Positions 1-8,985 of a DNA stretch of 64,000 bases are shown one piece after another. The position numbers and the translations under genes were made by a program. The DNA is from Bernardetiaceae bacterium (GTDB lineage: Bacteria; Bacteroidota; Bacteroidia; Cytophagales; Bernardetiaceae): contig JAFIER010000119.1 in NCBI GenBank assembly GCA_020832465.1, positions 18,653 through 82,652 of the forward strand, in the 5' to 3' direction. The notes under the pieces were generated by a model that made no database searches, was not told the origin of the DNA, and saw only the letters and a program-made list of their open reading frames with translations. Every line of letters begins with the position of its first letter. Positions within the stretch are counted from its first letter, which is position 1.

Positions 1-683
1 GAGATAAAATAGCCATGTGGCTGAAATTTTTGCATTTCCTCGAAACTTGTGCGTGCGGGGAATATTTTACAATAACAGCCCCTTTCTGTAAAATTGCTAA
101 GGATACTGCGCTTAATGCCCAAGTCTAACACAGCAATTCTTATGGGACTATCCGGATTACCCAAACTTTCCACTTCACTTACACTCACTCTTGAGGCGAG
201 TTCGAGCCCGTTCATACTCGGGATTTGTGCAAGCTTTTGTTGTAGGCTCTTGATATCTGTATCTTCAGAAGAGATAAGTGCATTCATTGCGCCTTTGTCT
301 CTGATATAACGCACAATACTGCGTGTATCGAGGTCTGCAATACCGATAATATTAGATTTTTCTAAATAACTTTGTAGCGAGCCTGTAGCTCTAAATCGGG
401 AATAAATACTGGAGAAGTTGCGCACAACAAGTCCTTTAATCATCACTTTACGCGATTCTGTTTCGGTGTCAATCGTGCCGTAATTTCCGATGTGTGAATT
501 TGTATTGACGACAATTTGTCCGTAGTAAGAAGGGTCTGTATAAATTTCTTGGTATCCGGTCATACCTGTATTAAAACAGATTTCACCGCCTGTTGTACCT
601 ATCTTACCGATGGCACGTCCTTGAAAATATTTACCGTCTTCGAGAAGTAATACCGCTTTGGGCTTGGGTGTAGAATCGCTCAT
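1..683 (-). CDS. carA: Carbamoyl-phosphate synthase small subunit, N-terminal part (runs off left edge)
   Basis: The small subunit supplies glutamine-derived ammonia for carbamoyl phosphate, used in arginine and pyrimidine synthesis. The reverse strand from the ATG at 681-683 stays open to base 1 (about 227 codons). It reads MSDSTPKPKAVLLLEDG, then GEICFNTGMTGYQEI and DPSYYGQIV, and later IGIADLDTRSIVRYIRDKGAMNA; these are hallmark blocks of the CarA N-terminal domain. The start of the linker to the amidotransferase domain is present (RIAVLDLGVKQSIL), but the Cys-His-Glu catalytic triad lies beyond the window. A member of the ordinary family with nothing odd. Confidence 0.93.
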   Translation of the reverse strand, partial: MSDSTPKPKAVLLLEDGKYFQGRAIGKIGTTGGEICFNTGMTGYQEIYTDPSYYGQIVVNTNSHIGNYGTIDTETESRKVMIKGLVVRNFSSIYSRFRATGSLQSYLEKSNIIGIADLDTRSIVRYIRDKGAMNALISSEDTDIKSLQQKLAQIPSMNGLELASRVSVSEVESLGNPDSPIRIAVLDLGIKRSILSNFTERGCYCKIFPARTSFEEMQKFQPHGYFI

Positions 684-989
684 TTCTTTTTTTAGGCTTT
701 GCTTAAATCAAAAATCAAAATTGTGCAAAGCTAATACATCGGCAGTGAATTTACAAATTTTAGTTGTTAAAGATTATCAGGTTTCGGTATTAGCCATAAT
801 ATTTTAAAGCGAAATATTATTCTTAACGACTAAAAAAGCACAAGAGTTAAACGATTTGCTTAAAAATTCGTATAATTGAAAAACCGTAGGTAACAATTTG
901 AAAAAACAATAGCTTACTTAATGCTATTTTTCTGTTTCTATACCTACAGTTTTGTATTTAGTCATTTAACTCACTTAAGTCTTATTCCT

Positions 990-1382
990 ATGTTCCAACT
1001 CAAAACAGATGTGCGCATTCAGTCTTTTTTTGCCATAACTCAAGTATTGCTTTTTATTATGAGTATTCTTATGGAATTTCCGGGTTTGGCCGCTCTTGCT
1101 TTTCTCGTACCTATTATATGGGGTTTTTATAATATGATTTTTAGCTTTCTGCCTCGTTTTAAACAGCCTTACCTTCGTTGGCGCAAAATTTATTTGGCTT
1201 GCGTAGGTATTTATTTTGTCAGTTTTTTTATAGGTATATTCTATCTTGAATACAGAGACGATCCCAATCACAGTCCTAATGAGCATTTAGCGATTCTGTA
1301 TTTTTTTATACTTCCCTTTTTCTTTGGTATTGCTTATTTGATTTTGTCTTGGCGTGAGTTTCTTCGCACTGCTAAAAATTAA
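990..1382 (+). CDS. Small integral membrane protein of unknown function
   Basis: I do not recognise a family. From the preferred start (MFQLKTDVRIQ at 990; an upstream in-frame ATG at 921 would add 23 residues) the product is about 130 residues with four hydrophobic segments. Charged loops such as RFKQPYLRWRK lie between them, and the tail is short and basic (WREFLRTAKN). It is probably an inner-membrane protein with both ends in the cytoplasm (inference). It converges on the CAP-domain gene, and the two stop codons overlap at 1379-1382. Confidence 0.6.
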   Translation: MFQLKTDVRIQSFFAITQVLLFIMSILMEFPGLAALAFLVPIIWGFYNMIFSFLPRFKQPYLRWRKIYLACVGIYFVSFFIGIFYLEYRDDPNHSPNEHLAILYFFILPFFFGIAYLILSWREFLRTAKN

Positions 1383-2047
1383 CCTGCAAAATTTTGCGTA
1401 CATTTAAAATAAGGCATGCTAAAACTTCCATCGCGATAGAATGCTGCGCCACAGCCTAATTTTGTATAAGATGAGTTTAGAATATTTTGCTTATGCCCAG
1501 GCGATTCCATCCACTGTTGCACCAATGCCACTGCAAAGCTCAAGTAAGTATGTACTGGAATAGGCTTATTCGTGCGTGCGTCTATGAATTGTGTATTTGC
1601 GCCTCTGGGGGGGCGGAAGCTACTTCCCGCCCTATACTGAATACCAAAAGTAGAGGCGATATTTTCAGCATAGCTTCTCCCTGTAACCTTAAAGGCACGC
1701 ATTCTATCCATCATACTTTTATACCCATTTTCTACGCCCGTGTGGCTAAAAAAATCGTATTTTACCATTGAATTTGAATGAAAAACAGCAGCTTTTTCTA
1801 AATTAGCATCATACACAAAAGGCTTTTTGTTGTAACGCACACGCATGCGATTGGTGGCATAAAAAATAGCAGCATTGAGTAGTGTATAATCAATATGATT
1901 AAAATCAATCTCACTATTAGCCATAGGGAGTTTTCCAAAACTCTCAAAATTGTGCTGGCTATACATAGATACAGTCCAGCGAGCTTGTGCCAGACTCATT
2001 TGTAGGCTTGCAATAAAAACAAGCAGGATAAACAATGCTTTTTTCAT
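1379..2047 (-). CDS. Secreted CAP-domain (SCP/PR1, YkwD-like) protein
   Basis: The start is set at MKKALFILL (2045-2047) because it begins a clean signal peptide (about residues 1-20, ending SLAQA); an upstream in-frame codon at 2098 would bury it. The mature part has the CAP-domain landmarks: a helix with ATNRMRVRYNKKPF, then FHSNSMVKYDFFSHTG, YAENIAS and WMESPGHKQNILN, with the His and Glu residues that line the CAP cavity. It is likely periplasmic or outer-surface. Bacterial CAP proteins are tied to the envelope or matrix, but the substrate is unknown. It ends 4 bases inside the convergent neighbour. Confidence 0.8.
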   Translation of the reverse strand: MKKALFILLVFIASLQMSLAQARWTVSMYSQHNFESFGKLPMANSEIDFNHIDYTLLNAAIFYATNRMRVRYNKKPFVYDANLEKAAVFHSNSMVKYDFFSHTGVENGYKSMMDRMRAFKVTGRSYAENIASTFGIQYRAGSSFRPPRGANTQFIDARTNKPIPVHTYLSFAVALVQQWMESPGHKQNILNSSYTKLGCGAAFYRDGSFSMPYFKCTQNFAG

Positions 2048-2108
2048 AATTATTTGTGGTTTAGTTTTCAGAAATTTAACATGAATATTTTTCAACAAAA
2101 TGCTCAGG

Positions 2109-2768
2109 CTAAATTTTGCCTTCCCATTCTTGATAAAATATTTCTAAAAAATTTTCGATATAGGCATGCCGTTGGATTGCCATTTTTTTTGCTGTTTGCG
2201 TATGCATGCCATCTTTGAGAGTAAGTAGTTTTTCGTAAAAGTGATTGATAGTCGTTGTCTTTTCAGTATCCCTATAAGCTTCTTTACTCATTCCTGGTTT
2301 TCGCGGTTTGAGTTCTGGGTCGTAAAAAGGTCTTTTTCGGTAGCCTCCGTAGCTAAAAGTACGTGCAATGCCAATTGCACCAATAGCATCTAATCTATCA
2401 GCATCTTTAAGTAATTGCAACTCTGGCGAATCAAAGTCTTGATAATTTAGTCCACCTTTGAACGAAATATTTTGAATAATTTTCAAGACATGCGCAATAA
2501 CCTCTTCTTCTACTTCGAGCGATAGCAACCAATCTTCTGCCTCTTTGATGCCGTCTTCTTCATTTTCGTGAAACTTGCTGTCAGATATATCGTGCAATAG
2601 CGCACCGAGCTCCACAACAAACTTATCTACATTTTTTTCATGCGCTGCCAAATGCTTGGCCAAATTCCATACCCGAAGGATATGCCACCAATCGTGTCCG
2701 CTTTCTTGACCTTCAAATTTTTCTCGTACAAAGGCCGCTGTTTTTTCAATAATTACTTCGTGGTTCAT
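2109..2768 (-). CDS. HD-domain phosphohydrolase
   Basis: A 219-residue cytoplasmic protein with the metal-binding pattern of the HD superfamily: H at residue 25 and H29 in GHDWWHILRV, the HD doublet in GALLHDISDSK, and a later D in LLKDADRLDAIGAIG. This arrangement matches the YedJ/YpgQ branch, hydrolases acting on phosphate esters or nucleotides. It lies 61 bases upstream of the CAP gene on the same strand, so the two may be co-transcribed. The substrate cannot be told from sequence. Confidence 0.85.
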   Translation of the reverse strand: MNHEVIIEKTAAFVREKFEGQESGHDWWHILRVWNLAKHLAAHEKNVDKFVVELGALLHDISDSKFHENEEDGIKEAEDWLLSLEVEEEVIAHVLKIIQNISFKGGLNYQDFDSPELQLLKDADRLDAIGAIGIARTFSYGGYRKRPFYDPELKPRKPGMSKEAYRDTEKTTTINHFYEKLLTLKDGMHTQTAKKMAIQRHAYIENFLEIFYQEWEGKI

Positions 2769-2978
2769 TTTTGTTGTTTATTAAAGATTATCAGATTTAT
2801 TTTCTATGCCAGTGGGTAAGTGTTTGGTGAGGAGACCAAACACAGCAAATTTTCTTATTTAAACGTGATCACGTCTATTTTTGTTTGAGTTTATCTTTGG
2901 TTTGGATTAGAAACGAGACTTATTGTAGAAATATTATTTTTTGCTCAAAAAAAGTATGATTCGTAATCATATTTCACC

Positions 2979-3048
2979 ATACTACTATACATTTTTGCAT
3001 AGCGTGGGGTTTGCAAACCCTACGCTATGCAAAAATGGGCTTAGTATG
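2979..3048. repeat. Long palindrome (type-2 intergenic repeat)
   Basis: About 70 bases fold on themselves. The outer arms are CATACTA and TAGTATG; the inner arms are CATTTTTGCATAGCGT and its complement around GGTTTGCAAACC. There is no T-run, so it is not a simple terminator. Degenerate relatives lie at about 38846-38887 and 41509-41558, making it a dispersed family. Confidence 0.7.
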
Positions 3049-3060
3049 ATATTTCACATA

Positions 3061-3093
3061 AAAACTAACAGTTTTCAGAAAACTGTTAGTTTT
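3061..3093. repeat. Hairpin repeat of the AACAGTTTT/AAAACTGTT type
   Basis: Perfect arms AAAACTAACAGTTTT and its complement around a 3-base loop. It is the same core design (CTAACA-n-TGTTAG) as hairpins at 7862, 13921, 24038 and 31337, so it belongs to the dispersed hairpin set of this genome. Confidence 0.7.
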
Positions 3094-3269
3094 AGTTCTT
3101 ATTGATACCAATTTTCAAAGGCAGGCATATTAAGTATATCGCTTGGGAACAAAAAAAACGGCTTTCGAGGTTATGATTGCGTAAGGCTCAAATATTTTGC
3201 TAAAAAAATTAGCAAAATATAGATTTTGTGCGTATCTTTGCTACAATAATTACCTAAAACTATTTTTTT

Positions 3270-3554
3270 ATGGCGATTTCTATTTTTTCTATGGTTTATT
3301 TGAGATTTTTGATGTTTTGTATGCAAGTAGCGAACAAGCTATTTTCGTCTGAGCTACGTGAGCGGGAGCTATCCGGACCTTGGCTATAAAGCTATGCTTA
3401 TTTTGTTCCTTTAATCATTTTTGGGGCATTTTTTAGGCTTGGCATTCAGGCAGGCTTTTTATTATTTAGCACTGTACTACGTTATATTTTCCGTTTTTGG
3501 AATCTTTCGTATATGGCTTTTATTCTTCAAAAATTCCGCAAACACACTCAATAA
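3270..3554 (+). pseudogene. Small hydrophobic reading frame interrupted by an in-frame TAA
   Basis: From the ATG at 3270 the frame reads MAISIFSMVYLRFLMFC... to SGPWL, meets TAA at 3387-3389, then continues open in the same frame as a strongly hydrophobic stretch (VPLIIFGAFFRLGIQAGFLL...) to TAA at 3552-3554. That final stop is two bases before the glucosaminidase start. A Bacteroidota-style TATCTTTG box precedes the ATG. The tight coupling and preserved frame suggest a small membrane-protein gene broken by one nonsense change. Alternatives are two tiny peptides, or chance. No family is recognised. Confidence 0.35.
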
Positions 3555-3556
3555 TT

Positions 3557-4567
3557 ATGTTTCCCATTAAATTTGAATTTAACAATCGTAGAATTTTATC
3601 TCACCGCTTTGTCTTTGAGATTCCAGTTTGGCGGCGGCAGATTAGTTTTCACCTTTTAATTACAGACCGCATCTTACTTACTGTTGTGGTCTTGCTGACC
3701 TTTGCGCTACTTTTTCAAGGTTTGCAACCCAAAAATATTACGCAGATAGGGCAGGTTGTAGTACAAGGCGATTTGGGCGAATATGAAAATGACCCTTTGG
3801 GTTACTCCTTAGATTATTTTGAGCGACAAAATGTAGGCTACTCTGCCAATGCCAATGAGGCCTTGCAAGAGCGTTTTCTTGTCAAGAAACAGTTACTTAT
3901 CACGAAGGCACTACTCGAGCATAAAGTATCTCGCTTAGAGCAACTTAGTGATAGCAAACTCATTGCACTTAACCGTGCAATCAGTCAGCTTTTTATAGAT
4001 TCGGTATTAGCCAAAAGCAATGTTCAGACGCATGTATATGATTATTTTACAGATACGAGCGATTTGCGTAAAATTGAGACCGCACTTATGGAGCAGGTTA
4101 AATTTAATATTCCAGCTTCTATCAAGCTTTCTCAATCTGCACTTGAGACGGCGTATGGGCAACGCATTGTTGGCAATAATTACTTTGGAATTAAAGCCCG
4201 TAATGCACAAAGCTATAAAACACTGACTACCGAATATTATACTCCAGAGGATTTTGAAAAGTATCGCCCTAAGGTCATATCTTATGAAAAAGTAGAACGA
4301 CAAGGGCGCACCTTGTACCGTTGCAAAATTCAAGATGCCTTTACAGCATATCAAACGCCTTGGGAATCTTTTAGGGCACATTCTGTATTTTTACACGAAA
4401 ATTTGCGTTACTCTCCTCTTTTTATCAAAGGAAAAGACTTTAAAGCATGGGCTGAACGCATAGGCTCGAGTGAGTATGGTGGAGTTGGCTACGCTACATC
4501 GCCCGTTTATGGAGAGTTGCTCAAAAAAATTATATTGCGCTATCACTTACACCTTTTAGACCATTAG
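3557..4567 (+). CDS. Membrane-anchored glucosaminidase (Bax/FlgJ-type)
   Basis: Predicted peptidoglycan hydrolase. The start is MFPIKFEFNNR at 3557; an upstream in-frame start at 3497 lies inside the preceding reading frame. Residues about 30-55 form one membrane anchor (TDRILLTVVVLLTFALLF). The C-terminal half holds the glucosaminidase core: FNIPASIKLSQSALETAYG with the catalytic Glu, NNYFGIKA, then FTAYQTPWESFRAHSVFL and YATSPVYGELLKKII. The family cleaves between N-acetylglucosamine and N-acetylmuramate. The long linker between anchor and enzyme is not recognised. It likely acts in the periplasm. Confidence 0.87.
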   Translation: MFPIKFEFNNRRILSHRFVFEIPVWRRQISFHLLITDRILLTVVVLLTFALLFQGLQPKNITQIGQVVVQGDLGEYENDPLGYSLDYFERQNVGYSANANEALQERFLVKKQLLITKALLEHKVSRLEQLSDSKLIALNRAISQLFIDSVLAKSNVQTHVYDYFTDTSDLRKIETALMEQVKFNIPASIKLSQSALETAYGQRIVGNNYFGIKARNAQSYKTLTTEYYTPEDFEKYRPKVISYEKVERQGRTLYRCKIQDAFTAYQTPWESFRAHSVFLHENLRYSPLFIKGKDFKAWAERIGSSEYGGVGYATSPVYGELLKKIILRYHLHLLDH

Positions 4568-4594
4568 AAGTATTAGTGCTAATTACTAACTTCG

Positions 4595-4719
4595 GGGTGC
4601 ACGACAACTTTGCTAAATTAGCCCAGCAATAAGCCTTGAGCACTGATAATTTTCGATAAACTGTTAGTGCTTGATACTATCTATCCTACTAAGGCAATTT
4701 ATCAACTTGACGTACACCC
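4595..4719. repeat. MITE-like palindromic repeat, full element
   Basis: Begins GGGTGCACGACAACTTTGC and ends TCAACTTGACGTACACCC, so the ends are inverted copies of the GGGTGTACG terminus. A degenerate hairpin lies inside. This is the reverse orientation of the elements at 22506 and 24117. It carries no reading frame and sits between two genes. Confidence 0.7.
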
Positions 4720-4757
4720 TAACTTTATCAAATTTAGAACATAAAACCCAAAAAACT

Positions 4758-5606
4758 ATGTTAGGCAATTTTGTATTTGATATTGATGACACATTAGCTG
4801 TTGCACAAAGCGATTACAATCACAAAGAATTAGAACCCAAAATTCGTAAGCAGTTTGGCGATGAGTTTTTTGAGCGTCATTGTTTAATGGTAAACAAATA
4901 CCCCCATTATATTTTTCCGGGTTTTTATGCTCTTTTTCGTTGGCTACACGAAAAAGGCGGGAAAATATTTTTTTTTAGTTCGGGGCTTGACGTGCGCAAT
5001 ATTCCCTTTGCCGAGCTTATGATGGAGAAGGCTTTTGGTGCGAACCCACCTGAGTATAAAGTTTTTTCACGCGAGGATTGCATTGATACCAGCTACAAAT
5101 CGGACGAGTTTAAAGCACTGTATCAAAGCTATTTCTACGGACAGCGAAAAAAGAAACTGGGTGGAATAGTTGTACCCGAAGAGGAAGTGCCCAATAGCAT
5201 TTTGATAGAAGACGACCAAAGCTATATGACAAAGGGCGAGGAGTACAACTTAGTGCGTGTAGGTGGAGGCTTTAGCTACCTGCCAACTCCAGCTTCAAGA
5301 GAAAAAGCAAAAGATGAGAAGGACTACCAACAGGACTTATTTAGTAATATGGCATTATTTCATAAAGCCTTCTATTTGACAGGTCTTTTTTCAAAAATAT
5401 TTGAAGTTCGGGCTACGAAAAACTGCACGCTTGTAGAGGCTACCCGTGAAGTGCAGATGGAAGGGCATGTACTCGCCAAAGGAAATGTTTGGTTTCCAAG
5501 TCTTCGTAGGTTGAAGTATTACTTAGATGGGCAGAAAATTTTAAATCAAATAGATCCAAGCCTTGTATTTCTTTTCGAGGCTCCAGAGGGTGATAATGAA
5601 TACTAA
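4758..5606 (+). CDS. HAD-superfamily protein
   Basis: The start MLGNFVFDIDDTLAVAQ (4758) places the HAD motif I DIDDT at residues 8-12; earlier in-frame starts run through the repeat upstream. Further HAD landmarks are FFFSSGLDVRNIPF (motif II Ser) and ILIEDDQSYM (motif IV acidic pair). The protein is 282 residues, soluble, with a cap-like insert. HAD proteins are mostly phosphatases; the substrate is unknown. It converges with the spermidine-synthase-like gene, and a shared terminator lies between them. Confidence 0.75.
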   Translation: MLGNFVFDIDDTLAVAQSDYNHKELEPKIRKQFGDEFFERHCLMVNKYPHYIFPGFYALFRWLHEKGGKIFFFSSGLDVRNIPFAELMMEKAFGANPPEYKVFSREDCIDTSYKSDEFKALYQSYFYGQRKKKLGGIVVPEEEVPNSILIEDDQSYMTKGEEYNLVRVGGGFSYLPTPASREKAKDEKDYQQDLFSNMALFHKAFYLTGLFSKIFEVRATKNCTLVEATREVQMEGHVLAKGNVWFPSLRRLKYYLDGQKILNQIDPSLVFLFEAPEGDNEY

Positions 5607-5625
5607 AATTTTCAGAAGCAGAATT

Positions 5626-5672
5626 AAACGCACCTTTGATACAATTTTGAGTTTTCTCAAAGGTGCGTTTTC
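5626..5672. terminator. Bidirectional terminator
   Basis: AAACGCACCTTTGA pairs with TCAAAGGTGCGTTT around a 17-base loop, with A/T-rich flanks on both sides. It lies exactly between the convergent HAD and spermidine-synthase-like genes. Confidence 0.75.
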
Positions 5673-5675
5673 TTT

Positions 5676-7229
5676 TCAATACAAGTCCCAGTTTCCTTTG
5701 TCGTAGTACTTATATAGTACAGGATTTTGTATGCTATTGACTTCTATTTCATCAATGGGCACGAGGTCTTTACCGAAAGAAGTAATCAGCAAGAGTCCTT
5801 CTGAAGTAAGCCATCGGGTTTGAATTCCAGTTAAATCTACGTTTCTAAGTGCCGTTTTAATCTTATCTTGTGGGATATTTTTAGCTCCAACCACCCATCC
5901 CCACTGGCCCATAGTGAGTACCTGATTGTGCATGCGTGCTGTTGCAAATCCAGCTGCCTGCATTGTAAGATTTATACATTCAAAGGCCCTTGTAGCATAA
6001 TAGGGGCTTCCGGCTTGTGTAATCATTAAGCCTTCTGGTCGTAAGTGCTGATAACAAATTTCATAAAACTCACGCGAATAAAGTCGGTTCAAATCAATGG
6101 TTTTGGGGTCGGGGAAATCTACAATAATGACATCAAAAAATCGTTCATTTTTCAATAAAAAACTAAAAGCATCTTGATTGATAATTTCTACCTTGGGGTC
6201 ATGCAGTGCATTTTGATTTACTTCGACCATAGCGTGGTGATTTTTACCCAAATCAGTCATGGCTGGGTCTAAATCTACGAGCATAATTTTCTCAATTTTA
6301 TCGCCGTATTTGAGCAACTCACGCACTGCACAGCCATCACCACCTCCTAAAACAAGGACTTCACGGGGGTCTTTGGAAAGTCCCATCACGGGGTGTACTA
6401 AAGGTTCGTGATATAAATACTCATCAAGTGTACTAAATTGCAAATGAGAATTGAGATAGAGCCAATAGTGATGCTGCCACTGTGTAATAATTATTTTTTG
6501 ATAACGGGTCTGTTTTTCAAAAATAACTTTATCGCGATAGCGACTCTGCTCGCCAAATTGAATAATAGGGTCAGCTGTAATTGCACCGCCAAATACTAAA
6601 AAAGCGACGAATATAGCACCAAAATTTAAAGCCTTTTTATAAGTAGGCGATACTAAATGATGCAGTTTGATATACAAAAATATGGCTACTGCAAAATTGA
6701 TAAAACCCAATATAAAAGGCGTATAAGTCAAACCTAAAATAGGTAAGCCTACAAAAGCAAAAAAAACACCTCCCAAAAGGCTACCAAAATAATCCTTTTC
6801 CATTACACTTGAAATATTTTCGCGCAAATCTTCATAAGTTTCATTGATACGCGTAACAAGTGGAATTTCAAGCCCTATCATCATACCCACAAGGATACTC
6901 ATGCTATAAATCAAAATTCCGAGCGACTCAATATAAGTAGCCGCCACATATACAATCAGTGCTGAGAAGGAAACAACAATTGATAGCAAAAATTCTATAA
7001 GTACAAAAACCTCAAGCAAATGTGAACGAATATACTTACTAATACGGCTACCCAATCCCATAGCAAACAGCATCACGGATACTGTCATTGTCCATTGAAA
7101 TACCGAATCGCCCAAAAAATAAGTTGCTAAAGTGGAGAGAATATATTCTGCTACAATTCCCGATACGCCTGTTGCAAAGAGTGCAACCTTTAAGATATTA
7201 GATTGCGAAATTGATAGTTTAACAGCCAT
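5676..7229 (-). CDS. Membrane-embedded spermidine/spermine synthase-like protein
   Basis: A 517-residue protein with two parts. Residues about 10-215 hold seven or so membrane helices. Residues about 230-500 hold a Rossmann methyltransferase fold of the spermidine synthase family: EYLYHEPLVHPVM, the cofactor loop VLVLGGGDGCAVRE (about residue 297), LVDLDPAMT, and VDFPDPKTIDLNRLYS with the catalytic Asp region. Soluble SpeE transfers aminopropyl groups to putrescine. The TM-fused relatives are common in bacteria and often of untested activity. The gene is single, with its own upstream region. Confidence 0.85.
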   Translation of the reverse strand: MAVKLSISQSNILKVALFATGVSGIVAEYILSTLATYFLGDSVFQWTMTVSVMLFAMGLGSRISKYIRSHLLEVFVLIEFLLSIVVSFSALIVYVAATYIESLGILIYSMSILVGMMIGLEIPLVTRINETYEDLRENISSVMEKDYFGSLLGGVFFAFVGLPILGLTYTPFILGFINFAVAIFLYIKLHHLVSPTYKKALNFGAIFVAFLVFGGAITADPIIQFGEQSRYRDKVIFEKQTRYQKIIITQWQHHYWLYLNSHLQFSTLDEYLYHEPLVHPVMGLSKDPREVLVLGGGDGCAVRELLKYGDKIEKIMLVDLDPAMTDLGKNHHAMVEVNQNALHDPKVEIINQDAFSFLLKNERFFDVIIVDFPDPKTIDLNRLYSREFYEICYQHLRPEGLMITQAGSPYYATRAFECINLTMQAAGFATARMHNQVLTMGQWGWVVGAKNIPQDKIKTALRNVDLTGIQTRWLTSEGLLLITSFGKDLVPIDEIEVNSIQNPVLYKYYDKGNWDLY

Positions 7230-7316
7230 TTATTTGTTTTTGAATGTTACATACAGCCATTTTATACCTTAGTAATCCATAAGGTAATCAAAATTGAGCA
7301 TCAAAATTTAGAAAAT

Positions 7317-7817
7317 TTAGACCGTTTCGCTTTTAAAATAACGCTTAAGCCAAGTCTGCGAAGCGGGTACTTTCCATTCGTTCTCTAATTGCATTTTGAG
7401 TTGTATCAAATTATCAAAAACAAGCGTTTCTGTTGTTATAACTCCTTTATCAATAGCCTGCGGCAGTGCTGCAAGTTTTAAGGTTTGAAGTTTAGCCTCT
7501 TTGTCTAAATAAGCCACAAGCGTACGGTCAAAAAGATTAACTTGTAAGGCCTGCTCGAGTTGTTTAATAAGTGCTACGGAGCTATCGATAGAGCAACCAC
7601 TGGCTTTATTTGCCTGCTCATCTACGGCAAGTATCAAAAATCTTTCATGTAAAAGGGCATAAGAAGCTGTCAGAGGCTGACTATGGGCAGCCCAGCTTTC
7701 ACAAAAAGCAGCCACCTGCTTCCGAATAATATCCTGCTCGCTATTTGTAAATGAGCGGTCGGCTTGATAAATCCAAAGACGCGCATGCTTAGGCATGCTA
7801 TCAAAAGTTACATACAT
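7317..7817 (-). CDS. Conserved Bacteroidota protein, MYVxFDxMPxHARxW family
   Basis: A 166-residue soluble protein starting MYVTFDSMPKHARLWIYQ. Close family members in Bacteroidota are often labelled 'ABC transporter ATPase', but no Walker A, signature or Walker B motif is visible here, so I do not accept that label. It has a central region of alternating helices and a C-terminal SQTWLKRYF. Its function is unknown. It lies upstream of the spermidine-synthase-like gene on the same strand with an 87-base gap. Confidence 0.7.
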   Translation of the reverse strand: MYVTFDSMPKHARLWIYQADRSFTNSEQDIIRKQVAAFCESWAAHSQPLTASYALLHERFLILAVDEQANKASGCSIDSSVALIKQLEQALQVNLFDRTLVAYLDKEAKLQTLKLAALPQAIDKGVITTETLVFDNLIQLKMQLENEWKVPASQTWLKRYFKSETV

Positions 7818-7861
7818 AATGGTAGTGAGATTTTGTTTTTTATTTCAATATAAAACTGTTT

Positions 7862-7894
7862 AGAACTAACATTTCTCGGAGAAATGTTAGTTCT
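7862..7894. repeat. Hairpin repeat, AACATTTCT type
   Basis: AGAACTAACATTTCTC pairs perfectly with its complement around one base. No T-run follows. This core recurs inside the MITE-like elements at 22506, 24117, 34212, 38212 and 47414. Confidence 0.72.
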
Positions 7895-7902
7895 GGATTT
7901 GT

Positions 7903-8817
7903 TTACTGCAAACGCACTAAATTAGTAAAAGCTTCCACTCGGCGCTGAATATCCTCTTGGTTGATATGAATAACTCCTTCCGTACCGAATTTTTCTACAC
8001 AGAAAGAAGCCATGGCTGATCCTTTTACTACCGCTTCTGCCATAGTAGCAAAGCTCGTATCACCCACCTTAGCAATATGCCCAATAAAACCTCCTGCAAA
8101 GCAATCTCCAGCCCCTGTGGGGTCAAAGACTTCCTCTAATGGAAGCGCGGGGACGAAGAACACACGGTCTTCCTCTCCAAAAAGCAATGCGCCGTGCTCG
8201 CCTTTTTTGATAATAACAAAATTAGGTCCCATGCTACGAATCTCACGGGCTGCTTTCAGTAGTGAATATTCACCTGAAAGCTGTCGTGCTTCCTCGTCGT
8301 TAATGCAAAGTACATCTACAAGTTCGAGTGTTTCTTTAAGTTCGCCTAAGGCAGTATCCATCCAAAAGTTCATCGTATCCATAACGATAAGTTTAGGGCG
8401 TTTGTTAAGCCTTTCTATCACTGTTTTTTGTACTTGCGGTGCGAGGTTGCCGAGCATAAGATAGTCGCAATCTTGATATTCATCGGGGATAATAGGGTCG
8501 AATTCGCCAAGTACATTGAGCTCCGTAACAAGCGTATCACGTGAGTTCATATCATTATGATATTTGCCCGACCAGAAAAAGGATTTTTCATTTTCTTTGA
8601 TTTGTAAACCTTTAGTATCTACGCCGTGCTGCTGTAAAAGCTCGATATCAGATTTAGGAAAATCACCACCTACAACAGCAACTAAATTGACTGGTTTTAC
8701 GAAATAAGAAGATACCAAAGAAATATAAGTGGCTGCACCGCCAATAATTTTATCTGTTTTTCCGAAGGGTGTTTCGATAGCATCGAAGGCTACCGAACCA
8801 ATGACTAAAATGCTCAT
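7903..8817 (-). CDS. PfkB-family sugar/nucleoside kinase
   Basis: A 304-residue kinase of the ribokinase/PfkB family. Visible are the N-terminal substrate-side motif IIGGAATYISL (about residues 24-34), INDEEARQLSG, and the C-terminal signature VFDPTGAGDCFAGGFIG with the GAGD anion hole and catalytic Asp. The enzyme should phosphorylate a sugar or nucleoside with ATP in the cytoplasm. The exact substrate is not determined; similarly built Bacteroidota proteins are annotated as adenosine-kinase-like or sugar kinases. It is monocistronic by spacing. Confidence 0.87.
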   Translation of the reverse strand: MSILVIGSVAFDAIETPFGKTDKIIGGAATYISLVSSYFVKPVNLVAVVGGDFPKSDIELLQQHGVDTKGLQIKENEKSFFWSGKYHNDMNSRDTLVTELNVLGEFDPIIPDEYQDCDYLMLGNLAPQVQKTVIERLNKRPKLIVMDTMNFWMDTALGELKETLELVDVLCINDEEARQLSGEYSLLKAAREIRSMGPNFVIIKKGEHGALLFGEEDRVFFVPALPLEEVFDPTGAGDCFAGGFIGHIAKVGDTSFATMAEAVVKGSAMASFCVEKFGTEGVIHINQEDIQRRVEAFTNLVRLQ

Positions 8818-8985
8818 AAAATCGTTTTATATGGTTTTGTATTCTTGTTTAAAATTCAAAAGCCAAATATACAATTTTTTTTGAAGGTTTAAAGCATTTG
8901 AAAGCCACAAGTGGACAACAAGCCTCTTATTTTGGAGTAACAAGGTAAAAAGCCAATCGAGGCAAGGACAAGTACGGTCGAAATC

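Noticed and set aside
975..1286. Open frame on the reverse strand opposite the small membrane protein
   Set aside because: The forward frame has a coherent four-helix pattern; the reverse frame has no signal and low-complexity basic residues.
7317..7817. 'ABC transporter ATPase' label used for this family
   Set aside because: No Walker A, signature or Walker B motif is visible, so the name is not supported.
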